Below are positions 9,616 through 18,218 of a stretch of DNA of 64,000 bases, piece by piece. The notes beneath the pieces were generated by a model, which was not told the DNA's origin, made no database searches, and worked only from the letters and a program-made list of their open reading frames with translations. Both the position numbers and the translations under genes were made by a program. Position 1 is the stretch's first letter, and every line of letters begins with the position of its first letter. The stretch comes from Yanghanlia sp047501535 (GTDB lineage Bacteria; Pseudomonadota; Gammaproteobacteria; Burkholderiales; Burkholderiaceae_B), in the NCBI RefSeq assembly GCF_047501535.1, contig NZ_JAZDRJ010000004.1:124001-188000 (forward strand). Reading direction: 5' to 3'.

Positions 9616-10398
9616 TCAAGATTCTCCGGAATTTGTATTGAACTGCCTGCCTGCTGCCACCGTGGCTCGGCGCCGAGCCGGCTTGCGGCGGTGCCGCCAG
9701 GCGGGGCCGACCAATGTAGGCCTGGCCACCCGCTTGACGGCAGACACCATATAGACGGCGCCGCAGATAGGCCACCACCGATCGCCCGCCTTTTCCATGA
9801 ACGACCAGCGTTTCAGCCAGACATCGCTGAAGCTCGGCATGGCGTAGCAGCCAAAGCGCCCACGATCCATTTCAAACGACAGAAGCTTGAACCAGTCTTT
9901 CAAGCGCGGCAAAGACACCTGCAACGGCGCGGGAACCGGCACCAAGGGTTCTAAGCCCGGCAAGCGCCCGCGGGCGCCCCATAAGCTCCAAGGGTTAAAA
10001 CCAGAGATCACCACCCGACCTTCCGGCACCAGAACGCGGTCAATCTCGCGCAGGACCTGATGGGGGTCGGTGGCACACTCCAGACCGTGGGGCAAGACGA
10101 GCAAATCAATGCTCTGCGTATCGAAAGGCAGGGCTTCAGGCTCGGCCAGCACGAGCCGGCGGCTTGCCCCTTCAACGAGTTCAAGGGTGGCGCAAACCTG
10201 ATGAGGAATGCGATTCGCTTCGAGGAAGTCCCAATGCGGCAGGCCGATTTGTATGGCATGATAGCCAAACACATTGGCGACCATGCCACTGAATTGGGCC
10301 TGTTCCCATCGCGCCACGTAACGGCCCTGAGGCGTGTCCAGCCATTCCTCAAGCTCCAGTATCAACGGTTGCTCCACCCCATTCCTCGCTTTTTCCAT
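9616..10398 (-). CDS. Class I SAM-dependent methyltransferase
   Basis: A soluble protein of about 260 residues with a methyltransferase_11 type fold: a motif near LVLPHGLECATDPHQVLREIDRVLVPEGRVVISGFNP is split between the post-II and post-III strands. The N-terminus (WLDTPQGRYVARWEQAQ) matches the group found next to rnhA and gloB in Burkholderiales; its methyl acceptor is unknown. The ATG chosen overlaps, on the opposite strand, the ATG of gloB inside a CCATGG site. A TTG at 10440 is a possible longer start. It is followed immediately by rnhA. Confidence 0.85.
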   Translation of the reverse strand: MEKARNGVEQPLILELEEWLDTPQGRYVARWEQAQFSGMVANVFGYHAIQIGLPHWDFLEANRIPHQVCATLELVEGASRRLVLAEPEALPFDTQSIDLLVLPHGLECATDPHQVLREIDRVLVPEGRVVISGFNPWSLWGARGRLPGLEPLVPVPAPLQVSLPRLKDWFKLLSFEMDRGRFGCYAMPSFSDVWLKRWSFMEKAGDRWWPICGAVYMVSAVKRVARPTLVGPAWRHRRKPARRRATVAAGRQFNTNSGES

Positions 10399-11182
10399 GG
10401 TAAACAGCCAGCTTATTCCCCTGCCCGCACTTTCCGACAACTATATATGGTTGCTGCGTCAGAACAGCGACGCCATTGTGATTGACCCTGGCGAAGCCTC
10501 GGGGGTTGTGCGTTACCTCGAGCAACACGCGCTCAACTTGCGCGCCATTTTACTGACACACCACCATGGCGACCATGTCGGCGGGGCGCTTGAGCTGCAT
10601 GAACGCAGTCATGCCCCCGTTTACGGCCCTGCCAATGAGCGCCTGCCTATTTGCCACCACCGCCTGTCTGAAGGCGATACGGTACAATTGCGCGACCTTG
10701 GTTTCTCCATGACCGTGATAGACGTTCCCGGCCATACTGCCGGGCACATTGCCTATCATGGCCGCCCCGATGGTAGTGCTCCCGTGCTTTTTTGCGGAGA
10801 CACGCTGTTTGCCGCCGGTTGCGGGCGTTTGTTCGAAGGCACACCTGAGCAGATGTTTGAATCCCTGGGGAAACTGGCAAGCTTGCCGGAAGATACCTTG
10901 GTGTGCTGTGCGCACGAATATACCTTGTCCAACCTCCGCTGGGCCAAGCAAGTCGAACCCGGCAATGCGACATTGCAGGATCGCTGGGATACTGCAACCC
11001 GCTTACGGGAGGAAGGGCAGCCGACTCTGCCTTCAACCCTGGCGCTGGAAATGGCTTCAAACCCTTTCTTGCGCACCGGAGTGGCGGAGGTAGCGGAAAG
11101 TGCAGCACGTTACGCGGGTCAACCACTGGCCTCGGAAGTAGAAGTCTTTGCAAGCTTGCGTGAATGGAAGAACAACTTTTGA
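10397..11182 (+). CDS. gloB: Hydroxyacylglutathione hydrolase (glyoxalase II)
   Basis: Second enzyme of the glyoxalase path, hydrolysing S-lactoylglutathione to lactate and glutathione. 261 residues, metallo-beta-lactamase fold. The binuclear metal motif THHHGDHVGG lies near residue 54, further ligands appear in DVPGHTAGHIAYH and FCGDTLFAAGCGR, and the C-terminal glutathione-binding region follows CAHEYT. The start at ATG 10397 gives the standard N-terminus MVNSQLIPLPALSDNYIW. It is transcribed divergently from the methyltransferase with start codons that overlap each other. Confidence 0.95.
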   Translation: MVNSQLIPLPALSDNYIWLLRQNSDAIVIDPGEASGVVRYLEQHALNLRAILLTHHHGDHVGGALELHERSHAPVYGPANERLPICHHRLSEGDTVQLRDLGFSMTVIDVPGHTAGHIAYHGRPDGSAPVLFCGDTLFAAGCGRLFEGTPEQMFESLGKLASLPEDTLVCCAHEYTLSNLRWAKQVEPGNATLQDRWDTATRLREEGQPTLPSTLALEMASNPFLRTGVAEVAESAARYAGQPLASEVEVFASLREWKNNF

Positions 11183-11192
11183 TGAACCACCC

Positions 11193-12638
11193 ATGAACTG
11201 TCTGCGGCTATTCGTACTATCTATAGTAGTGATGCTGGCCGGTTGTGCTACACAGCACGACCGCGCCGCTGATGCATCGCGGCAGCTTGCAGCCACCGAA
11301 ACGTCCACCACGATCGACCTCACCCGACCCGCAAACGATATCTGGGAGCGCATCCGGCTGGGCTTTGCGGTGCCCAACCTTGACACCGAACTCGTCGACC
11401 ACTGGACACAATACTACGCTGCCCGGCCCGAATCGCTGCTTATTATGAGTCAGCGCGCCCGCAAGTACCTGTATCACATCGTCGATGAGCTCGAACGCCG
11501 TGGGATGCCCACCGAACTGGCGCTGCTGCCCTTTGTCGAAAGTGCTTTCAACCCTCTGGCGCTGTCACGCTCCCAGGCTTCCGGCCTGTGGCAGTTCATC
11601 CCCAGTACGGGCAAGCACTACAACCTCGAACAAGACTGGTGGCGCGACATGCGCCGCGACCCGATCGCCTCGACGAACGCAGCCCTCGATTACCTCAGCT
11701 ATCTCTACGAATTCCAGGGCGATTGGTATCTGGCCCTGGCTTCCTATAACTGGGGCGAAGGCTCGGTACGGCGCGCCCTTGAACGCAACAGCAAAGAAGG
11801 GCTGGAGCTCGACTACCGCGCACTTAAAATGCCGGAAGAAACGCGCAATTACGTACCCAAGCTGCAAGCCTTCAAAAACATCATCGCCGAACCCCACAAA
11901 TACGGCATCACGCTGCCTCCCATCCGCAACACGCCTTATTTCATCACCGTCAAAAAGACGGAAAGTATCGATGTGGATGTCGCCGCCCAACTGGCGGAAA
12001 TCACTGTAGATGAATTCCGCGAGCTAAACCCGGCGCATAACCGCCCGGTGATTAAGGTGGAGGACGAAGCTGAAATTCTGCTCCCCGCCGACAAGGCCGA
12101 CATCTTCATGGCCAACCTGAAGGCTTACAAGGGCCGGCTGTCAGCCTGGAATACCTACCGCAGCAAAAAAGGCGAGTCTTACACAGCCATCGCCCGCAAG
12201 TTCGATATGCCGGTGGAACAACTGCGCAGTGTCAATGGGCTGAGCCAGCGCCAGACTGCTGCGCGCACCGAAGCCACCTTGCTGGTCGCCGCTGCGAACG
12301 ACGCGGCTGACACCACACAGGTCGTTGCTACAGGTGCGCAAGCCAGCACGTCCACGCAAACTCAACAGCAAAGCGGCGGAATCCGCAGGGTATCACTCAG
12401 TACCGGTAACCGCCCTTCCGGCACCGCTGCGCAAGCGGGGGCCGCTCCTGATATACAAGTGTTGCGCCGTAGCCCACAAGCCATGACTCATACAGTCAGG
12501 CAGGGCGACACTCTTTACTCCCTGGCTCGCCGCTACGGCACTACCGTGCAGGCGATACGCAAGCTGAACAACCTGAAAGGCAATAAACTGGCGATCGGCA
12601 AGCGATTGCGCGTTCCAGGCTCCAATATAAGTGGCTGA
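11193..12638 (+). CDS. mltD: Membrane-bound lytic murein transglycosylase D with LysM repeats
   Basis: Cleaves glycan strands of peptidoglycan, leaving 1,6-anhydro ends. 481 residues: a lipoprotein signal with lipobox LAGC, an SLT domain with catalytic Glu in FVESAFNP and the GLWQFIPSTG motif (about residues 120-150), then a weak LysM-like segment, one LysM around residues 325-365 and a clear C-terminal LysM (HTVRQGDTLYSLARRYG). The ATG at 11193 is selected for its lipoprotein signal, 10 bp after gloB, so the two are likely co-transcribed. Confidence 0.95.
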   Translation: MNCLRLFVLSIVVMLAGCATQHDRAADASRQLAATETSTTIDLTRPANDIWERIRLGFAVPNLDTELVDHWTQYYAARPESLLIMSQRARKYLYHIVDELERRGMPTELALLPFVESAFNPLALSRSQASGLWQFIPSTGKHYNLEQDWWRDMRRDPIASTNAALDYLSYLYEFQGDWYLALASYNWGEGSVRRALERNSKEGLELDYRALKMPEETRNYVPKLQAFKNIIAEPHKYGITLPPIRNTPYFITVKKTESIDVDVAAQLAEITVDEFRELNPAHNRPVIKVEDEAEILLPADKADIFMANLKAYKGRLSAWNTYRSKKGESYTAIARKFDMPVEQLRSVNGLSQRQTAARTEATLLVAAANDAADTTQVVATGAQASTSTQTQQQSGGIRRVSLSTGNRPSGTAAQAGAAPDIQVLRRSPQAMTHTVRQGDTLYSLARRYGTTVQAIRKLNNLKGNKLAIGKRLRVPGSNISG

Positions 12639-12684
12639 TGTACACCACATGCTCTCTATATAAGACAAGAAGGATTGATTGAAA

Positions 12685-13470
12685 ATGGGTTTCCTACAAG
12701 GCAAGCGCATTCTGCTCACCGGGCTGATTTCCAATCGCTCAATCGCTTACGGCATCGCCAAAGCATGCCATCGCGAAGGCGCGGAACTCGCATTCACTTA
12801 CGCGGGTGATCGTTTCAAAGAACGAGTGGAAGAGTTCGCCACTGAATTCGGCAGCAACATCGTGCTGCCCTGTGACGTCGGCGAAGACGATCAAATCGAA
12901 AGCGCGTTCAAATCGCTTGGTCAGGAATGGGACGGCCTCGACGGCCTGGTGCATGCGATCGGCTTTGCCCCACGCGAATCGCTGGAAGGCGACGTTCTGT
13001 TCGGCATGACGCGCGAAAACTACCGCGTCGCACACGACATTTCCGCCTACAGCTTTCCAGCTCTGACCAAAGCTGCCCTGCCCTTGCTGGAAGGCCGCCA
13101 AAGTTCTGTGCTGACTCTCAGCTACATGGGTGCAGAGCGCGTCGTGCCGCACTACAACATGATGGGCTTGGCCAAGGCTTCGCTTGAAGCCAGCGTACGT
13201 TACCTGGCCGCCGCCCTGGGCCCGCGCGGTATTCGCGCCAACGGCATCTCGGCCGGCCCCATTAAAACTCTGGCAGCCAGCGGCATTAAAGATTTCACGC
13301 TGATCTTCAAGTTTGTTGAACAGTATTCGCCGCTGCGTCGCAACGTCACCATTGATGATGTCGGCAACACAGCAGCATTCATGCTGTCCGACCTGGCGGC
13401 AGGCATTACCGGCGAAATCACGCACGTTGACTGCGGCTTCAACGCTGTCGTACCAGGCATGGACCGGTAA
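12685..13470 (+). CDS. fabI: Enoyl-[acyl-carrier-protein] reductase [NADH]
   Basis: Last reduction step of the fatty-acid elongation cycle. 261 residues, Rossmann fold. The NADH-binding start GKRILLTGLISNRSIAYGIA is typical of FabI, and the Tyr-x6-Lys catalytic pair is in HYNMMGLAKASLE. An AAGAAGGA ribosome site lies about 10 bp before the ATG. A second, more divergent FabI paralogue is present at 46.5 kb. A strong hairpin terminator follows. Confidence 0.93.
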   Translation: MGFLQGKRILLTGLISNRSIAYGIAKACHREGAELAFTYAGDRFKERVEEFATEFGSNIVLPCDVGEDDQIESAFKSLGQEWDGLDGLVHAIGFAPRESLEGDVLFGMTRENYRVAHDISAYSFPALTKAALPLLEGRQSSVLTLSYMGAERVVPHYNMMGLAKASLEASVRYLAAALGPRGIRANGISAGPIKTLAASGIKDFTLIFKFVEQYSPLRRNVTIDDVGNTAAFMLSDLAAGITGEITHVDCGFNAVVPGMDR

Positions 13471-13486
13471 TTTTTTACCCCAGCCT

Positions 13487-14182
13487 TCAAGGAAAACACA
13501 CGCCCTGGCCACCGGCCCAGGGCGTGTGTTTTTCCATAATCGAAGCGAATAACGGCGACTCCAGCCACCCTGCCAGCCAACCATGTAATGCAGGCCAAGG
13601 CTGGCTGTCGAACCAAGGCCGGTCGACCTGAGCAAACTGCCGCACAAACGGCATAATGGCAGCGTCGGCCAACGAAGCACGTGCCCCGAACAAGCCAGGC
13701 TGCAGCCGGGCAGCTTCAACACGCTCGCCGGGCCGGGTACCGGAGCCCCCTTGGTCCGCCAGCCTCGCCTCCAGAATAGCCAGCCAGGCGCTGCACAGCT
13801 CACGCTGTTCCAGAGGATTGATGTTTTCGTAGCGCTGCGGATACTTATAGCGATCCAGGCCGTGCTTGAACCGGCTGTCGCAGTCGGCGATCAAACCCAG
13901 CATGTCGTCCAGCGTGCCGGTTGGGGGTTCCAGCCAATGCTGCGGGTCGTTACGCTGCAGTGCCCACAACATGATGTCGAGGCTTTGCTCGATAACCGTA
14001 CCATCCGGTAGAACCAGCACAGGCACTGTGCCTTTGGGCGAAGCCTGCAGAAGCTCGACAGGCTTATTGCGCAAAACGACTTCCCGCAATTCACAGGATT
14101 GCCTGCTTACGGCAAGCGCAAGGCGCGCCCGCATGGCATAGGGGCAGCGCCGGAACGAATAAAGAATGGGAACGGCTGACAT
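13487..14182 (-). CDS. Glutathione S-transferase family protein
   Basis: 231-residue cytosolic protein with an N-terminal thioredoxin-like domain and a helical C-terminal domain. The active-site region is SFRRCPYAMRARLAL, a CPYA cysteine motif found in Cys-type GSTs and glutaredoxin-2-like proteins rather than the Tyr/Ser GSTs, and the glutathione-binding cis-Pro/ESL-type segment reads GTVPVLVLPDGTVIEQSLDIM. Substrate unknown. Its last codons run into the fabI terminator hairpin (the stop is at 13487-13489), so the C-terminal residues are partly encoded by the stem. Confidence 0.85.
   Translation of the reverse strand: MSAVPILYSFRRCPYAMRARLALAVSRQSCELREVVLRNKPVELLQASPKGTVPVLVLPDGTVIEQSLDIMLWALQRNDPQHWLEPPTGTLDDMLGLIADCDSRFKHGLDRYKYPQRYENINPLEQRELCSAWLAILEARLADQGGSGTRPGERVEAARLQPGLFGARASLADAAIMPFVRQFAQVDRPWFDSQPWPALHGWLAGWLESPLFASIMEKHTPWAGGQGVCFP
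13493..13532. terminator. Bidirectional hairpin terminator between fabI and the GST gene
   Basis: A perfect 16-bp inverted repeat, 13493-13508 with 13517-13532, begins with AAAA and ends with TTTT on each strand, with an 8-nt loop. It can stop fabI transcription (+); on the minus strand the hairpin lies within the 3' end of the GST gene. Confidence 0.85.
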
Positions 14183-14207
14183 ACAGAGCCCCCACTAACC
14201 CACGCCT

Positions 14208-15269
14208 TCAGGCGGCGGGCGGCGTCACACCTTGTTCAGCAGATTGCTGGCGCTGGGCGGCCTCAGCCCGCCGCTTCGCCAGCCGCTCTTCGCGCCGAGC
14301 CTTGGCTTCTGCCAACGCCCGTGCCTTGGCCGCTTTTTTCTCTTCGACCTTCACCCCTATATGGCGCTCCGCACGCTGGCGTGCCAGTTCTACCTGCCGC
14401 TGGCGTTCGGCGAACCGCTGCTTCTGCTCTTCCGTGTGCTGGTCGTGGCAGTGATGGCAACTGACGCCTTCCACAAAGTGTTCCGAGGTTTTGTCTTGTT
14501 CGCTAAGGGGCTGGCGACAGGCGCGGCAGAATTCGTAGTCGCCCGGCACCAGGCCATGGCGCACGGACACCCGTTCGTCGAACACAAAGCAGTCGCCCTG
14601 CCACAGGCTGTTTTCCTCGGGGACAGTTTCCAGGTATTTGAGAATACCGCCTTCCAGGTGATAGACCTCGTCGTACCCCAGTGAGCGCATATAAGCGGTG
14701 GATTTCTCGCAGCGGATACCACCGGTGCAGAACATGGCGACCTTGCGCTTGTTGTGCAGGGCGCCACCCTCGGCACGCTGTTGCTCAATCCAGCCGGGAA
14801 ACTCAGTAAAGCTGCGAGTTTCCGGGTTGATAGCCCTGTCAAACGTGCCAATTTTGAATTCGTAATCGTTGCGGGTATCGACCACCACCACATCCGGGTC
14901 GGCGATCAGTGCATTCCACTCTTCGGGTTTGACGTAAATTCCCGCCATGGTTTCCGCATGGATATTTGGCACGCCCATGGTGACAATTTCACGCTTGAGC
15001 TTGACCTTCATGCGGTAGAAAGGCATGTGCGGCGACCACGATTCTTTATGCTCAAGATTCGCTAGAAGCGGGTTGGCGCGCAGGTAGGCCAGCACGGACC
15101 TGACCCCAGCTTCGGGGCCGGCAATTGTGCCGTTGATGCCTTCTTCGGCAAGTAGCAAAGTGCCTTTCACGCCCTGCTCTTCACAGTGGGTCAGCAAAGG
15201 CTCACGCATGTCGCGGAAATCGGGCAGGTGTACAAATTTGTATAGTGCGGCAACGAGGAATTCGGCCAT
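14208..15269 (-). CDS. trhO: tRNA uridine-34 hydroxylase / rhodanese-domain protein TrhO (YceA)
   Basis: Hydroxylates U34 of certain tRNAs as the first step to 5-oxyacetyl-type wobble uridine. 353 residues: an N-terminal acylphosphatase-like domain (GTLLLAEEGINGTIAG), a central rhodanese domain with catalytic Cys in AMFCTGGIRCEKSTAYM, a CxxC zinc-like cluster (CRACRQ and CHHCHDQH), and a basic, Ala/Arg-rich C-terminal extension of about 60 residues. The start at ATG of MAEFLVAALYKF is preferred over a TTG four codons upstream. Confidence 0.92.
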   Translation of the reverse strand: MAEFLVAALYKFVHLPDFRDMREPLLTHCEEQGVKGTLLLAEEGINGTIAGPEAGVRSVLAYLRANPLLANLEHKESWSPHMPFYRMKVKLKREIVTMGVPNIHAETMAGIYVKPEEWNALIADPDVVVVDTRNDYEFKIGTFDRAINPETRSFTEFPGWIEQQRAEGGALHNKRKVAMFCTGGIRCEKSTAYMRSLGYDEVYHLEGGILKYLETVPEENSLWQGDCFVFDERVSVRHGLVPGDYEFCRACRQPLSEQDKTSEHFVEGVSCHHCHDQHTEEQKQRFAERQRQVELARQRAERHIGVKVEEKKAAKARALAEAKARREERLAKRRAEAAQRQQSAEQGVTPPAA

Positions 15270-15355
15270 GGTGGAACTCAAAAAGCGTTAACCTGTCCAT
15301 TCTAACGCGTGCGTCCGATCTCTTCAGCAGCACGTCCCACAGGAAATCAGTAGAA

Positions 15356-16414
15356 ATGGATTCAGTCACACAAGCTGCTCTCGGTGCGGGTATAGCAGGC
15401 GCCCTTATGGGGCCGCGCTACGGTCGTAAGGCGATTCTTGCCGGGGCGGCGCTTGCTACCCTTCCTGATCTCGATATCCTGATCAAGTATGGTGATCCTC
15501 TTTCGCAGATGATCAACCATCGCGGCTTTTCGCATTCGCTGTTTGTTTTGACAGCGTTTGCGTTATTTTTAGGGTGGCTGGCCAAGCGGTTCCGGCTGCA
15601 CAAGGACGGTCAGGGTTATGGCAGGCTGCTACTTACCATTTGGTTGATCCTCATTACCCACCCTGTGCTGGACGCCTTCACCAGCTATGGCACGCAGTTA
15701 TGGTGGCCGCTGCGCCCCACCCCCTCAAGCTGGTCGAGCGTCTTCATCATCGACCCTTTCTATACCGCCCCACTTTTAGGTGGCGTACTGATCGCTTTAT
15801 TGGTGGGGCCGCGCGCTGCCATGAGTCGTGCACTGGGCGCCATTCTATTGTTGGGGGCGGGGTATCTCGGTGCCTCGCTAGCGGCCAAACACTGGGCTGA
15901 AAACCGTGTACACGACATGCTGGTGGAGCAAGGGCGCCAGCCTGTCGCCATGTTCTCGGTGCCCCAACCCTTCAACATCGTGCTGTGGCGTGTGGTAGCG
16001 CGTATGGAAGACGGCAACTATGTCGAAGCGATCACGGGCATGCTAGACAACCGCCAGCCCGAGTTCATCGAGTTTCCTTCAAATGCCGAATTGGGTCTGG
16101 CGCTGCAGCCCCAGAAATACATTGACGGCCTGCGCTGGTTTACAGGCGATTGGTTGCGCTACGACGACATCGACGGCCAACTGGTCGTATCGGATTTGCG
16201 TATGGGCATTGGTACCGGCCACTATTCGTTTCGTTTTTTGATTGGCGAACGCGACCCAGATAGCGGCCAATGGCAAGCCGTGACGCCCGCGCATTGGCAG
16301 GGAGGCCCCGCCAGCCGCGATATGGCAGCCTTGAAAACCACGCTCGCACGCATCTGGCAAACGGGCTCCCCCTTGCCGCTGGCCGCATGGAATGTCCGCA
16401 TGACCATGCCGTAG
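15356..16414 (+). CDS. Membrane-bound metal-dependent hydrolase (YdjM/DUF457 family)
   Basis: 352-residue inner-membrane protein. The N-terminal half has the DUF457 motifs: Asp-rich ATLPDLDIL, then INHRGFSHSLF and THPVLDAFTSYG, whose His and Asp residues are the presumed metal ligands, embedded in four or five hydrophobic helices. The C-terminal third is soluble and beta-rich. The start at ATG 15356 gives MDSVTQAALGAGIAG; in-frame sequence upstream is not family-like. Exact substrate unknown. It is divergent from trhO. Confidence 0.85.
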   Translation: MDSVTQAALGAGIAGALMGPRYGRKAILAGAALATLPDLDILIKYGDPLSQMINHRGFSHSLFVLTAFALFLGWLAKRFRLHKDGQGYGRLLLTIWLILITHPVLDAFTSYGTQLWWPLRPTPSSWSSVFIIDPFYTAPLLGGVLIALLVGPRAAMSRALGAILLLGAGYLGASLAAKHWAENRVHDMLVEQGRQPVAMFSVPQPFNIVLWRVVARMEDGNYVEAITGMLDNRQPEFIEFPSNAELGLALQPQKYIDGLRWFTGDWLRYDDIDGQLVVSDLRMGIGTGHYSFRFLIGERDPDSGQWQAVTPAHWQGGPASRDMAALKTTLARIWQTGSPLPLAAWNVRMTMP

Positions 16415-16499
16415 CGTTGCAGCATCATGTTGCACACGCTTGCTGATTTATGCATGGCGGTAATCGCGGCGTCATGTTCGCTGCGCATAATGGCGAGCT

Positions 16500-16709
16500 A
16501 TGGAAAAGATGATTTACGCCCCTACCGCAACGAACCCCATGCTCGAAAGAGCCAGGCAAGTACTTGAGTTGACGCACTACGCTTGGCGATTGAACGAACG
16601 CACTCAACGCCACCGCCGCAAAGCATCGAAGGCGCACGCTCATCACGTGCCTTTTTGTCACCCGCCTTATGCCAACGCTCAGGGTCAGCCTTCCAACGCC
16701 TTCATCTGA
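16500..16709 (+). CDS. Small hypothetical protein
   Basis: An open frame of 69 codons, beginning MEKMIYAPTATNP and rich in His, Arg and Ala. I recognise no domain. It occupies the gap between the YdjM-like gene and the convergent channel-like gene and ends one base before that gene's stop. No clear ribosome site is seen. It may be a chance frame. Confidence 0.3.
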   Translation: MEKMIYAPTATNPMLERARQVLELTHYAWRLNERTQRHRRKASKAHAHHVPFCHPPYANAQGQPSNAFI

Positions 16710-16710
16710 C

Positions 16711-17058
16711 TCAATTTTCGTCATCAAGGTGAAAAGCGTGCAAGACCCGATGCGCAATGGGCGCCAGCACCACGCCTAGCGTCGCGACAAAGACCAAGCT
16801 GACATACACGCCGTAGATCGCAAAAAACACCTTGCCCCCATAGGTCTGCGGCATGATGTAAGGGCCGATCCCCCCGACAATAAGCGCCGAGTTCAACACG
16901 GCATCGTATACGTGGACACCCTCTTCCAACATCAAGTGGCCGAGCACCCCTATCAAAACCGAGGCGGCAATAAAAACAGTCGCCCAAACGATATGCAAAA
17001 CCATGCGCCAGGCGAACTCACGCCGACTCACTAAGGGCGCACTACGCGATTCGTACAT
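16711..17058 (-). CDS. Two-helix membrane protein resembling a K+ channel pore with an altered filter
   Basis: 115 residues. A basic N-terminus is followed by a first hydrophobic helix (about residues 17-42), a short re-entrant-like stretch reading NSALIVGGIGPYIMPQTYGGK, and a second helix (about residues 72-97) ending in APIAHRVLHAFHLDDE. The helix-pore-helix plan and the TAGK/YGGK-like residue before helix 2 recall two-TM potassium channels, but the TVGYG selectivity filter is replaced by GGIGPY. Function unknown; similar small proteins are, as I recall, sometimes named two-pore-domain-like channels. It stands alone. Confidence 0.6.
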   Translation of the reverse strand: MYESRSAPLVSRREFAWRMVLHIVWATVFIAASVLIGVLGHLMLEEGVHVYDAVLNSALIVGGIGPYIMPQTYGGKVFFAIYGVYVSLVFVATLGVVLAPIAHRVLHAFHLDDEN

Positions 17059-17225
17059 AAAGCCTCACTCAGCAGACCACTTCAACACGCAAAGACCAGA
17101 CAGCCACCGTGCGGATGCACACCGCAAAGAAAAGGCGTCAGCCCCGCAGTATAGATGCGAAAAAGCGCCGGGCTGACCGGCGCTTCGTACTAGGACCCTG
17201 AGATGAGGTTCGCGCTTTGCGGCGT

Positions 17226-17480
17226 TTAGCCGCCGCAACCTCCGCAGCAGGCGCCATCTTCGCCGTGCACCGGAGCCGCGATGGCATACCCGGCTTCTTC
17301 CACAGCCACCTTGAGCCGCTGCAACGATACTTTTTCTTCATCATAGGTAACGGAAGCCTTGGCCTTGTCAAAAGAGACATCGGCGTCGTTCACGCCGTTG
17401 ACAGACTTCAGGGCATCTGTGAGTTTGATGGCGCAGCCTTCATCCTTGAGGCCCGCGAGCTTAAGCATTCCAACCTGCAT
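17226..17480 (-). CDS. Heavy-metal-associated (HMA) domain protein, copper-chaperone-like
   Basis: 84 residues with a ferredoxin-like HMA fold (beta-alpha-beta-beta-alpha-beta): DADVSFDKAKASVTYDEEKVSLQRLKVAVEEAGYAI is typical of copper-chaperone CopZ/Atx1 proteins. The usual metal loop MxCxxC is not present; it reads GLKDEGCAIKL with one Cys. A cysteine-rich tail, CCGGCGG, closes the protein. Metal binding may therefore be by the tail or shared. Upstream lie a 9-bp inverted repeat (17527-17535/17549-17557) and a dyad at 17593-17611 that loosely resembles a MerR-family operator. Confidence 0.75.
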   Translation of the reverse strand: MQVGMLKLAGLKDEGCAIKLTDALKSVNGVNDADVSFDKAKASVTYDEEKVSLQRLKVAVEEAGYAIAAPVHGEDGACCGGCGG

Positions 17481-17526
17481 GTTGCTTCCTTTTCCAGTGG
17501 GGTGATGATTTGCGGGAGCAGCCCGC

Positions 17527-17557
17527 CTTAAAGATCCATATTAAATACATCTTTAAG
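17527..17557. promoter_or_regulatory. Inverted repeat upstream of the HMA gene
   Basis: CTTAAAGAT (17527-17535) and ATCTTTAAG (17549-17557) form a perfect 9-bp dyad with a 13-bp AT-rich spacer, 46-77 bp upstream of the HMA start codon. Either an operator or a 5'-UTR hairpin; the binding factor is unknown. Confidence 0.4.
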
Positions 17558-17654
17558 CTTGTGCAAGGAAAAACCTAGATAAAAGTCGGAAACCTTGTTC
17601 TAGCTCAAGTCTGGGAAAAAGAGGAGCAACGCTTCACACTGAAGCACTGGGGAA

Positions 17655-18122
17655 TCACCCCCAACGGAACATAGAAAAAGCAAGGCCGGGGCTATAGGCC
17701 AGGGCAAGCGCAGCCAGTAAGGTGCTACCAGAAGCCAGCAGCAAAGCGCTGCGCCATGAGTGGCGCCGATCACCCAACACCGTAACGAATATCAGCGCAA
17801 ACACCGCTGGCAGCATGCCGCCGTATTTACTGAGCAGAAGAAAAGCGAATACGCCGCTCACTACACCGCAGCTACCCCGCCACTTGGATACGCCAATATC
17901 AATGCCTTCTTCTTCGTCTGGAGAAAGCCTGGAATCAAACAACCACAAGATTCCAACGAACATCAGCAGCGAACCAAACACGACCGGCAATACCCCGGCG
18001 CCCATGCCGGAAATCTTGCTGACCGAACTGGCGCTGACTTGCAGAACGGCGGCCAGACCGAGCAGGCACAACAACCCTGAAGCGAGAACATCTCTTTTGT
18101 TGATGCTGACCTTGAAGCGCAT
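17655..18122 (-). CDS. tctB: Tripartite tricarboxylate transporter small membrane subunit TctB (copy 2)
   Basis: 155-residue inner-membrane protein with four helices, the small permease subunit of a TTT carboxylate importer. It is clearly paralogous to the TctB encoded at the other side of tctA: both begin MR(F/L)K(V/F)SIN, share the SKYGG/GEYGG turn and GDR(R/N)HS segment, and end in MFRWG. It lies about 100 bp downstream of tctA on the same strand. Two TctB subunits around one TctA is unusual. Confidence 0.88.
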   Translation of the reverse strand: MRFKVSINKRDVLASGLLCLLGLAAVLQVSASSVSKISGMGAGVLPVVFGSLLMFVGILWLFDSRLSPDEEEGIDIGVSKWRGSCGVVSGVFAFLLLSKYGGMLPAVFALIFVTVLGDRRHSWRSALLLASGSTLLAALALAYSPGLAFSMFRWG

Positions 18123-18218
18123 ATCTACCCTCCAATCGCTGAAGCTTGTGCCCGTCTCCGCTTACGCGGCCGGGCACAGGTCTTCAAGAATCTTAAGATG
18201 AATCCGCCTGGTGGAACA

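Noticed and set aside
10334..10396. Longer gloB start with a Ser-rich N-terminus
   Set aside because: The extension is antisense to the methyltransferase and does not match GloB; the ATG at 10397 gives the standard N-terminus.
12739..13803. A 354-codon open frame on the minus strand over fabI
   Set aside because: It is antisense to a clear fabI, has no family-like sequence, and is a shadow frame of a G+C-rich gene.
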